DNA from: Kalmusia sp. IMI 367209
Lineage: Eukaryota; Ascomycota; Dothideomycetes; Pleosporales; Didymosphaeriaceae
Assembly (NCBI GenBank): GCA_027946365.1
Contig: JAPEUQ010000013.1
Coordinates: 124,001 to 188,000, forward strand
Direction of reading: 5' to 3'
Length of the DNA: 64,000 nucleotides
Shown here: positions 55,962 to 64,000 of the stretch, piece by piece
How positions within the stretch are numbered: position 1 is the first letter of the stretch
Layout of the letters: each line of letters starts with the position of its first letter
Translations under genes and position numbers: made by a program
The notes under the pieces: model-generated
Database searches by the model: none
The model's input: only the letters and a program-made list of their open reading frames with translations
What the model was told of the DNA's origin: nothing

Positions 55962-58148
55962 ATGCACCGCCTCTGCCATCCACCAAACATTTTCGCTTCT
56001 TCACTGCCCTTTTCCCAACCGCTGAGGCCGCTGGCGACTCATACTCTCTTGACTCACACCTTGACCCGCACAAGAGGACCATCTGCGCCTTCCCTCCCGC
56101 CATACAAGAGCCCGCGCCGACTCGCGTCCACACGAACGTATACGCAGATCGACACACGACCCTTTGAACCCTTCGCAAACATGGACGCGTCAACGCAAGC
56201 GCAATCGCTCGATGCGTTGACGGACAAGCTGAAGAACCTGGGCGTCGACAAGGTGCCCACGGAACCAAACACATACCCTGCGCTCAACACGTTCGACCTC
56301 TACCGCTCCCACGTCACCGAGCTACTGTCGCAGGTCACAGGCGTCGACCACAAAATCATATACCCCATACTCCAGAGGACTGCGAAGAGCGAGCATGGAG
56401 ACCTGCAGCTAGCAGTAGCGGCGCTTCGCCAGAAGCGCAAAGACATGAAGGAGTTTGCAAAGGAGATAGGGGAAAAGTTTCCTGAGTCCCCTCTGGTGGG
56501 TAAGGCTGTTGTCACAGATGCTCTATTGAACTTCTGGTTCAAGCCTGAGGCATTGACTACACTGGTGGTTCCGACCGTTCTGAAGGCCGGTGCATCGTAT
56601 GGGTTCAACGATTCACATGGTCTTCGGGACCCCGCAGACCCCTCCAAAGGCCGCAAGAAGATGATTGTCGAGTTCAGCTCCCCGAATATCGCGAAGCCGT
56701 TCCATGCAGGCCATTTGCGAAGTACCATTATAGGAGGTTTTCTCGCGAACTTGTACGAAGCTGCTGGCTGGGATGTCACCAGGATGAACTACTTGGGCGA
56801 CTGGGGCAAGCAATACGGTGTTCTGGCGATCGGCTTTGATCTGTACGGATCGGACCAAGAGCTCGAGAAGAACCCTATCGGCCACCTCTATGACGTCTAC
56901 GTTAAGATCTCGAAGACAGCGAAAGAGGAGGCGGATACTGTGAAGGATACTAAGGAGCAGATTGCTACGGCGAAGGAGAAGGGCGAGGATACTGCCGAGC
57001 TGGAGAAGAAGGCCCAAGATATTCTCGATAATGGTGTCGATGAGAAGGCGAGGCAATACTTCAAGCGGATGACAGAGGGTGAGCCCGTCGCTCTGGGCAT
57101 CTGGAAACGTTTCCGAAATCTTTCCATCGAGAAGTATAAGCAAACATATGCCCGCCTCAACATTCGCTACGATGAATACAGCGGCGAATCACAAGTCAAG
57201 GATGAGAGCATGGACCATGCTGCAAAGGTCATGGAAGAAAAAAAAGTCAGCGAAGAAAGCGAAGGTGCGATTATTGTTGACCTAACCAAGTACTCGAAGA
57301 AATTAGGCAAAGCGGTTGTGAGGAAGAAGGACGGCACTTCGCTATATCTCACCCGTGATATCGCTGCCGTGTCTGAGCGATTCGATAAGTACAAGTTCGA
57401 CAAGATGATTTACGTGGTGGCGAGTCAGCAGGACCTCCATCTAGCTCAACTGTTCAAGATCTTGGAAGCCATGGGGCTCAAGGAATTAGCTGCTGCATGT
57501 ACGCATGTGAATTTTGGAATGGTGCTCGGCATGTCGACTAGGAAGGGTACTGCGAAGTTCCTCGATGATATTCTCGAGACTGTTGCCGAGAAGATGCATG
57601 AAGTCATGAGGACCAACCAAGCCAAGTATGAGCAGGTCGAGGATCCAGAAAAGACTGCAGACGTGCTAGGCATTTCTGCCGTCATGGTTCAAGACATGAA
57701 GGGCAAGCGTATCAACAACTACAACTTTGACATGGACAGGATGACCAGTTTCGAAGGTGATACTGGGCCTTACCTCCAATACGCGCACGCCCGTCTCTGT
57801 AGCATTACCCGTAAGGTCACGGCCGCCCACCCGGAAGTCGCACACATCGACCTTGCTACCGCCGCAGATCTCACACTCATCAAGGAGCCTCAGGCAATAG
57901 ATCTAGTTCGCCAGTTAGCTAGCTGGCCCGACGTCTTCACGACCACACTCAAGACGCAGGAACCTACGACGGTGCTCACGTACTTGTTCAAGCTAGCACA
58001 CGCGCTATCGTCATCTTATGACCACCTCCAGATTCTCGGCGCAGAGAGGGAACTTTTGCTCGCCCGGTTCGCGTTGTATACTGCGGCTCGGCAGACGTTG
58101 AACAACGGCATGCGCATTCTGGGCTTGAGCCCTGTGGAGCGCATGTAA
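55962..58148 (+). CDS. Arginyl-tRNA synthetase, probable cytosolic and mitochondrial forms from two starts
   Basis: One uninterrupted frame. The core enzyme starts at ATG 56181 (MDASTQAQSLDALTDKL) and has 655 residues, the cytosolic size. Class I motifs: HAGH at 175-178 of this form (SSPNIAKPFHAGHLRSTIIGGFLANLYEAAG), the ArgRS signature NYLGDWGKQYG, and the KMSKS counterpart MSTRKGT at 451-457. The anticodon-binding domain ends LGLSPVERM, the usual last residues. An in-frame ATG at 55962 adds 73 residues without a single Asp or Glu until near the join, rich in Arg, Ser, Thr and Pro (PSLPPYKSPRRLASTRTYTQ), which looks like a mitochondrial presequence. Two start sites would supply both compartments. 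It charges tRNA-Arg. The 3' end faces MGM1 (convergent, 799 bp). Confidence 0.95.
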   Translation: MHRLCHPPNIFASSLPFSQPLRPLATHTLLTHTLTRTRGPSAPSLPPYKSPRRLASTRTYTQIDTRPFEPFANMDASTQAQSLDALTDKLKNLGVDKVPTEPNTYPALNTFDLYRSHVTELLSQVTGVDHKIIYPILQRTAKSEHGDLQLAVAALRQKRKDMKEFAKEIGEKFPESPLVGKAVVTDALLNFWFKPEALTTLVVPTVLKAGASYGFNDSHGLRDPADPSKGRKKMIVEFSSPNIAKPFHAGHLRSTIIGGFLANLYEAAGWDVTRMNYLGDWGKQYGVLAIGFDLYGSDQELEKNPIGHLYDVYVKISKTAKEEADTVKDTKEQIATAKEKGEDTAELEKKAQDILDNGVDEKARQYFKRMTEGEPVALGIWKRFRNLSIEKYKQTYARLNIRYDEYSGESQVKDESMDHAAKVMEEKKVSEESEGAIIVDLTKYSKKLGKAVVRKKDGTSLYLTRDIAAVSERFDKYKFDKMIYVVASQQDLHLAQLFKILEAMGLKELAAACTHVNFGMVLGMSTRKGTAKFLDDILETVAEKMHEVMRTNQAKYEQVEDPEKTADVLGISAVMVQDMKGKRINNYNFDMDRMTSFEGDTGPYLQYAHARLCSITRKVTAAHPEVAHIDLATAADLTLIKEPQAIDLVRQLASWPDVFTTTLKTQEPTTVLTYLFKLAHALSSSYDHLQILGAERELLLARFALYTAARQTLNNGMRILGLSPVERM

Positions 58149-58947
58149 GTTCGTATTATAGAATACCGGCGTTAATGAAATATATCGAAGGGCTGGCCAC
58201 CAAGGCGCGAATGGCACGGGACAGCTGAAGGATTACCTAGGCGAGCATTTGTATTTGATTGATACCATAGTGGAAGTAAAACCGAAAAGTATTCTGCTCA
58301 TTCACTACTCTTCCTTCGGGAGTGCGCTCCTCATGTCATAAACTTGCTTTCGTACTTCCCTGCCTCAACGTTGACAGATGCCCTGTCCGTCCTTCGATTA
58401 ACGCTATACCTTGTCTCTAGCACCCACACCCCCATTGTAGCTCCGTTATGTACAAGAGGTAACCAGGACGGCACGCTCATTTGCTGCTGACTGTGCACAC
58501 CTTACTTTCCCCATCACCTCTACTTTTCTCCTACATCACACACGCGCTTACGCATTAACACCACTGTCTCCAATACACCACACAGCACTCTCATCCCCTA
58601 CGAGGAGTATGAGCACAACGATGAAGTTTGAGTATAGCGCGGGATCGGAGAGTGAGATCAAGAGGTACAAAGCGTTGTCTCTGCGCTCGAAAACACCGCA
58701 GAACAAGGGGGCTCGTCTTAAGAGGAATAGGAGAATCCAATATACAGTATTCGATACAGAGCAGCGAGGTGCCTATCTATCCATCATCGATCAATCAGCC
58801 ATGGTATCACCCACGTGTTTCCTTGCCAAACGCCAGTCTAAGCCCCGATAGCGCCGTACGTACATACATGGTCGTGCACGCGCTGCATTCCAGAACGAGC
58901 TGAGCGCTGGGGTTTGCATAGATATATGCCCGTAGTAGGCCCCTGTC
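58149..58947. other. Convergent intergenic region
   Basis: 3' flanks of ArgRS (+) and MGM1 (-). A + frame at 58609-58851 (80 codons) is not supported. Confidence 0.6.
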
Positions 58948-61860
58948 CTAGAACAAGCTCCAGCCACCCTTTCTCCTCTCCTCCTTTGGCTCTCGCCGAC
59001 TTGACCGCTTCTCCCTCGCCTCTAGCTGGCGTAGACTTTCCATCTCTTTGAGCACCGTTTCGAGAAGGTCCTTGCGCCGCACGACGTCGAGATGTCGACG
59101 GATCTTAGGGTCTTCGCGTGCGAAGCGGTCAATTTCGGTTTGGGAGAGGGAGCGGCCTAGGCGCGCGTCGAGTTCGCGGGGGAACTGTTGGAATCCATTA
59201 GCATCATGATACGCTAAAGAGCTTTTGGGGTGCAAAAGAATCTTACGTTGTAGTAGAATTTCGATAGCAGTTCGGCGTCGAGGAAGAGGTCGGCAGTTGT
59301 CGTAAGCTTGTCTGCTACAGCATCGAGGAAGACTTCTGGACAGTGGTATTTGTTCTTCTTGGTGGCGCATTGTTTCGATTTCACGGCAAGGAGGCGCATT
59401 CTTAGGACGTCGGTGCGATCACGTAGGAAGACAGCTTCGCGGCCTGCGTTATGTTAGAAACTTTGATAACTTAAATAAAAACTGTGAACTTACCCTTGGC
59501 GAGGAGAGCAGCGCTGAAGCCTCCGGCACCGCCAACACCATCGCCCTCGAGGACGACTTGCCCGCTTCGTACACGGTCGATGAAGGCCATCACATCTCTG
59601 ACCTTCTTCCGCCCGCCGACTTGGTCTTCCAGCCGTTTAGCCGCCGCTTCGCATACCTTGAGTTCGTCTTTCAGAACGGCGGTGACATTCTCACGTCCTC
59701 TGGCCCATTCATTGTCCTCCAATTCAATGCGATACTTGTACGGCTTAATGCAGATCTCGAGCTCATCGGCGATATCATACGACAGATCCTTCAAGATAGA
59801 AGTCGAAGCCTCGGTGATGGCCTGTCTCGCAAATGGATGAGCGGCAAATCTTGAGCTCGCTACGAGGCGGTCAATGTGTGCTTGTATCGCGTTGGCGACA
59901 ACGCTTGTTGCAAGTCGGCCAACACCGAGCTTCGTCAGTGCGGCGCTGGAGCTATCAAGTTTGATTTGCCATATCTGGTTTTTCACCTTCAGGATCGGCT
60001 TTCGCGAGACTGCTAAGGGGATCTGTTTCGGGGAGCGGTACACTCAGGTCTTCAAGCGGCCTGTTCCAGTAACGCTGTGCGAGAAGGTTCAAGACTTGCT
60101 GGTCTAGTTCGTGCTTGAGAAGCTCACGCACTTGGGGCCGCCCAAAAGTATCGGAGAAGCCTCGAAACGAGTGCTTGAAGGCATCTAGAGATTCTGCTAG
60201 ATATGACTCGGCGCTTAATGGCCGCTCATTGTACTGCACTTTGTATTCATACGTCGCTTCGGCGAGTTCTCGTTGTATGGCCTCGCTCGTGGTCTTGAGA
60301 CTAGCGGCCATGGTCTGCTCAAGTACATGCATGAGCTTCTTCTTTAGGTTACCTGTACCAACAGCGAGCTGCGAATCTGGGGAGAACTCTGGATGTGAGG
60401 AGAAATAAGCGTTTTCGTTTTTGGTGATCGCGCTTGTAATGTTGCCGCTGCCGCGGCTGAAGAGTTTTGAGCCAGTTGCATTGGACGGGGCGCGGCAGAC
60501 GACTCCAACATAGCCTAATCGTAGTGCGTATTTCCTATCACTGAGCAAGCTTGCTCCTCGCTCTGCATCAACAAGGTCCATCTTTGTGATGACACCAATG
60601 GTCCTCTCGCCTCTCGGGTCGACCTTTCGGGAAGCGCGTAGGGCGGTACTATTCGCCAGATCCACGTCGGCAGCTGAGATGGCCAGGATGACGTTTGGCG
60701 GCTTGATGTACTTTTCACATAGTTCTGCAATCTTTTCTTTGAGCTCAGGAGGCTGGTCTCGTCCAGTGACCTGAATATACCCCCGGGAGGTCAATCAATG
60801 ATAAATCTGGAACATTGGGAGAATGTATGCGTAGCTGGATGGGGTCGTCAGAGACACAGTCCTCAGCAGGAACGGCCAAATTCAGATCCGTGAGTGTCTT
60901 CTGGATCTGACCGAAGTCGGTGACCTTGTTCAATCCTAGTGCTGGGAACTCTCCATATTCGGCATGCGCGTCGGGAGTGTGGACCAGTGTGAGCTCGATC
61001 GGGCGGCGAGTGACCATGTTTTGACCCTTTGGTAGGAATTCATGCCCAACGATTGCCTCTAGCACAGAGCTCTTCCCAGACGATTGCGATCCAATGACAA
61101 CGATAGAGGGCAGCGTGAGCGATTCCGACTGTCCGACTGTCTGCAGCAACCCCCGAATCTCGATCATTTTTTTGGTCAACATCATCATCTGCTCGTCCCG
61201 CGCAATCTTCTCTTCCTCTTCTTTGTCCTCGTCCTCATCTGCATGTGCAAAAGCCGCTGCCGAGCCCACCCCCGCCGCCGCAGCTCCAGCACCGCTCTTC
61301 TTGGGTTCCTCGGGCCCCTGCCCGCCGCCGTGTCTACCTTCCGAGCCTCCCGACTCGTCTTTTGTAAGCAGCCGCTGTAGCTATTCCGGCTTCTCCACCT
61401 TATCTAAGTCCTCTTTGGTCTTGTCCCATCCCCGTGTGATCTGTCCGAAGATGCCTGAAACGGTGTCCATACCCTCGCCCGCGATCTCAGTGGCGCCATC
61501 CTTGGTCCGATTGAAGACGTTCACAGCCCAACTTCCGGCCTGTCCAGCTTGGTACTGTATGTAGCTGACTCCCGCAATGACGGCACCTCCAGCCGCGGCA
61601 CTTGCTGTTGCGAACTTGGTCACAAGTTTTGGTATCGCTCTCGCGAAGCTTATCGACCTGACCGCAGGCACGTTGTGGAGCGCGTAGCTCCCCAGTGGCC
61701 ATGCCCTTCGCTGCACGGTGATCCTTGCGGTCTCATTCTGAAGAAGGCCGCCGGTGCGGAGCCTGGTGGTGGTGTAGAAGAGTCGGTGCAGGCGTGGCGT
61801 GTTTGCAGGTGTCCGGCGCGCGAGCGTGGCGAGGCGTGGCGAGACGAGCCTGCCGCTCAT
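58948..61860 (-). CDS. mgm1: MGM1/OPA1-type mitochondrial dynamin GTPase, reading frame broken at three places
   Basis: Conserved from end to end, with introns at 59493-59444 and 59246-59185. An Arg-rich presequence (residues 1-50) is followed by a membrane helix (about 84-102), a small-residue rhomboid-site-like segment ([17 protein letters not shown], about 188-204), the P-loop GSQSSGKS near 257, the DLPG G3 motif, [10 protein letters not shown], and the C-terminal [19 protein letters not shown] through [11 protein letters not shown]. Mgm1 fuses mitochondrial inner membranes and keeps mtDNA. Three breaks occur. Codon 160 is TAG (61383-61381) in KPE-stop-LQRLL, where I expect Trp. One extra G in a G5 run at about 60785-60781 shifts the frame right after DLPG, before YIQVTGRD. 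One extra base near 59980-59965, probably in an A5 run, shifts it before WQIKLD. No intron fits any of these. Sequencing error, a null allele, or (for the TAG) readthrough are possible. Confidence 0.88.
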
Positions 61861-62118
61861 GGTGACGGGTGAGGGCCAGTAGTTATCGGGTTTCGCATGT
61901 GGTATCCTAGTAGGGAGATGCTGTAGGCTGTCTTATTCAAGTACATGTCTAAAGAATGTGCTTCGGGGTCGCGTCACCTCCGTCACGAGCCAAGAAGCTA
62001 GACCGGGGTGACGGGGGTGGGGCCATTGGGAGCTTCGAAAAGGTGCAGGTTTGCATTTGGACATTTCATCATCAAATCATCGTTTCTAGGTGCCCAGATC
62101 ATGTTTGTCCACCGTAAG

Positions 62119-63121
62119 TTACTTCAAGCATAGCAGCGCTCTCTCGCCAAAGGCTGTTGCTATTGATCCCGCTTCCCTGATCATGTCTCTCAAAAAGTTG
62201 CGAGAGCCTTCGACTTCTCTGCTAGCAAACTTCACCAGAACAAACCCCCGCACATTCGCTGCACTCCATACGAGCCCGTCCACTTTCTCCCGAATCTGCC
62301 GCTGCGCGCGGCGTTGCTCCTTGGGTGACAATTCTGGCTGAGCCGCATCTCCCCAATCCCTGCCACCAATGCGCGGCAAAGCTTCGAATTCCTCTAGGAA
62401 GTGCTGCGCCAGTGCAGAGAACACAGATCCACGGATAATCAGCGTGCCAAACACCGAGTACCCGTCCATCCGCTCTGATAGCTGCATGCCTGTTCGCCCG
62501 TGCTTGTCCAATATCAAGTTATCCCGCAGTAGCAACCTTTTCCCTCCGTCTTGACCTACGGTCCCACACTTCGTTTCTGCTCTTGTACTCATGTATGTTC
62601 CAATTTTCTCCACGAGCTGATCGTCCGCTTGTTACCCAGTCACAGGCACAGATACTGCCTTGTTCGTCCTCCAGATAATAGATCTGCGACTGCGAGAAGG
62701 CAGTCTGCGCAAATGGCTGCACCGGATCAGGTAGGTACACTAATGCAGCACCGGCGCTCAGATTCACTACCATGTGTTGTCTCGACACTAGTTTGGGGTC
62801 TGGTGTCTTGAAGATCTTGGTCGAGCCCTGCGTAAGCAACAGGAGCCTCGTTTTGCCTTTGAGGCTCACCGACAGATTGATCGCATCGCCAGCTACGATT
62901 CCACCCCCATAGGTGAGAAGAAAAATCGTGTGTACGAGGCTTGGGGCATCGGCGTCGTTGTCTCGATCGGGCGGAGGAAGAGGGTCGGGCGCGACAAGCT
63001 TGAGCGGGTACTGGTAGGATACGTTACGGAGGATGGGTGTATCGGGCGGGAGGACGGAGAGCTCAATGGAGCCGTGTCCAGCCTTAGCCGTCGATGCGGT
63101 GAAGGGAGAAATGAAGCTCAT
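62119..63121 (-). CDS. ureD: Urease accessory protein UreD, with one frameshift
   Basis: The first part (ATG 63121 to about 62555) reads AGHGSIELSVLPPDTPILRNVSYQYPLKLVAP, LLTYGGGIVAGDAINLSVSL, RLLLLTQGSTKIFK, AALVYLPDPVQPFAQTAFSQSQIYYL and EYKSRNEVW, all UreD hallmarks. The next part lies one frame over: VGQDGGKRLLLRDNLILDKHGR, MDGYSVFGTLIIRG and VRGFVLVKFAS, ending at 62119. Deleting one G from the GGG in the word GTGTGGGACC at about 62560 joins them as EVW-T-VGQDGG and gives about 335 residues, the family size. A 23-nt GT-AG span there is too short for an intron. UreD works with UreF and UreG to load nickel into urease in the cytosol. The neighbour MGM1, on the same strand 258 bp downstream, shows the same kind of +1 change. 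Confidence 0.88.
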
Positions 63122-63541
63122 GGTGGGCTTGAGGTCTACGGCGGAACGTCATCAGGTGCGAGAGGTACCATGAGCGTTGTGTGTATGTGGGAAACCGGGG
63201 ATTGTGTTCTCTATTCTATCAGCCATCATGGCTTTAGTTTCGAATCCATCTGTGCGATAGTGGTAAAGGGCACGGCGAGCTGCGCGATAGGAGCTTGCAA
63301 GGTTAGCCAATAGCTTGACGCAAACGGACTAGCGCACGACATCCCACCTCGCTTGCACGCCCCGCTCTTGTTCTGCAGCTCTCCCACGCCCGCAGTCAGC
63401 TGCCCACCACCAGTTCCACCAAAGCCTCACCACCACCCGACGCATGTTCGAGCCCGCCTCTCGCCACAACTTTTATGCCTTGAGCAAATCCGTAGTGTTT
63501 TTTTCCTTCTTTCAGCAGTAGTGAGGGGACGGGTGGGGAGC
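63122..63541. promoter_or_regulatory. Divergent promoter region, UreD / TFC3-like gene
   Basis: These 420 bp lie between divergent starts. No GATA cluster of the kind expected for nitrogen control of urease genes was conspicuous by eye, though single GATA words occur. Confidence 0.4.
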
Positions 63542-64000
63542 ATGGCAGCGGGCTCCGATGAACTGCTTGATTTTTTGCTATCGGGCATTGCTTTCTGCGG
63601 AGTCCAAGGTACGTAATACTGTTTTCTTCGATACATTGGATCATGCTACCACGGGCATTTGCTGTGATCTCTTACACGCCAAGGAGAATGACATGCTACC
63701 TCGCAATGCATCTATCGCGACCCTGACGCCGATATGCCACAAGTCATGCATGCGATTCCCATGTTGCTGGTAAGCGCGCTTTGCACCTAAACTAACACTT
63801 TGCTATAGGAGCCAGCAGCGCAGACTTTCGTCGTATCATCAACGAATACTACCAACACTCGCACCCATATCAAACCTCTTCTGGAAGTGGAGTCAAAACC
63901 GCGAATCGACCAAAAGATCTCGGCCGCACCTTTTACGAACAAGCCTGGCTATGGGTCACCGAACATCCTGATGTCCGTATTCTCTATCAACGCAAAGCGC
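63542..64000 (+). CDS. tfc3: TFIIIC B-block-binding subunit (Tfc3/Sfc3-like), 5' part only
   Basis: Exon 63542-63608 and exon 63809 to the window edge, joined by a 200-nt intron, encode the first 86 residues of a longer protein. The start SDELLDFLLSGIAFCGVQ-GASSADFRRIINEYYQ, followed after a Ser/Gly linker by GRTFYEQAWLWVTEHPDVRI, is the winged-helix opening I associate with the largest TFIIIC subunit in filamentous fungi, which binds the B box of tRNA genes for RNA polymerase III. The intron is long and holds a second donor-like GTAAGC at 63772, so an alternative middle exon is possible, but the direct join gives the expected CGxQGAS motif. Identification rests on a short N-terminal part. 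Confidence 0.68.

Noticed and set aside
61381..61398. An 18-nt GT-AG span that would remove the MGM1 stop codon as an intron
   Set aside because: Far below any intron size the spliceosome is known to handle in fungi. A longer GTTTCA-started alternative would remove conserved residues.
62540..62565. A 23-nt GT-AG span as an intron in UreD
   Set aside because: Too short, and splicing it does not restore the VGQDGGKRLLL frame sensibly. A single-base shift explains the data better.
1..64000. tRNA genes, rRNA, CRISPR arrays and insertion sequences
   Set aside because: No TTCGAANNC-type T-loop within a fitting cloverleaf was noticed, no regularly spaced repeats, and no transposase motif. A tRNA or transposon scan would be needed to be sure.

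Overview
The window is nuclear DNA of a filamentous ascomycete (Pezizomycotina). The evidence is short GT-AG introns of mostly 45-110 nt in nearly every gene, genes scattered on both strands without operons, and fungus-specific families: an AA9 polysaccharide monooxygenase, a velvet-domain protein, a quinate-permease-type transporter, 2EXR proteins and a DUF4360 secreted protein. A Dothideomycete (Pleosporales) source is my guess from the flavour of the proteins; I cannot prove it without a database search.

Layout. 1-24.6 kb is loosely packed: a phosducin-like protein, a sugar/quinate-type MFS transporter facing a two-module secreted protein, the heterotrimeric G-protein beta subunit back to back with an adenosine/AMP-deaminase-like enzyme, a Ser/Thr-rich GPI-type protein divergent from an AA9 enzyme, then an AT-biased block without genes that ends in a decayed chitin-binding (CBM18) gene. 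24.6-31.3 kb holds a GST-like protein, a conserved fungal protein of unknown function and a tiny membrane protein. 31.3-51.2 kb is the housekeeping core: DNA polymerase eta, a basic F-box-like protein, diphthine methyltransferase Dph7, a 2EXR protein, GGPP synthase, a Shg1-type COMPASS subunit with a very long RS/RE tail, a small complex I subunit, a CofD/YvcK-like protein, a DUF4360 secreted protein and a divergent velvet factor. 51.2-56 kb has no gene I can support. 56-64 kb holds arginyl-tRNA synthetase, the mitochondrial dynamin MGM1, urease accessory protein UreD and the 5' end of a TFIIIC B-block subunit (TFC3-like), which runs off the window.

The genes do not form one pathway. Loose themes are carbohydrate/cell-wall interaction (AA9, CBM18 remnant, DUF4360, two-module secreted protein), G-protein signalling (G-beta and its phosducin-like partner in one window), and mitochondrial upkeep (MGM1, complex I subunit, ArgRS with a probable targeting leader).

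The main anomalies are broken frames in otherwise well conserved genes. MGM1 has an in-frame TAG and two +1 shifts in homopolymer runs, UreD has a +1 shift in a G run, and the DUF4360 gene has a frame break inside its signal peptide. These may be base-calling errors, recent inactivation, or (for the TAG, followed by CTA) readthrough; the sequence alone does not decide. No single clearly new multi-gene system was found.
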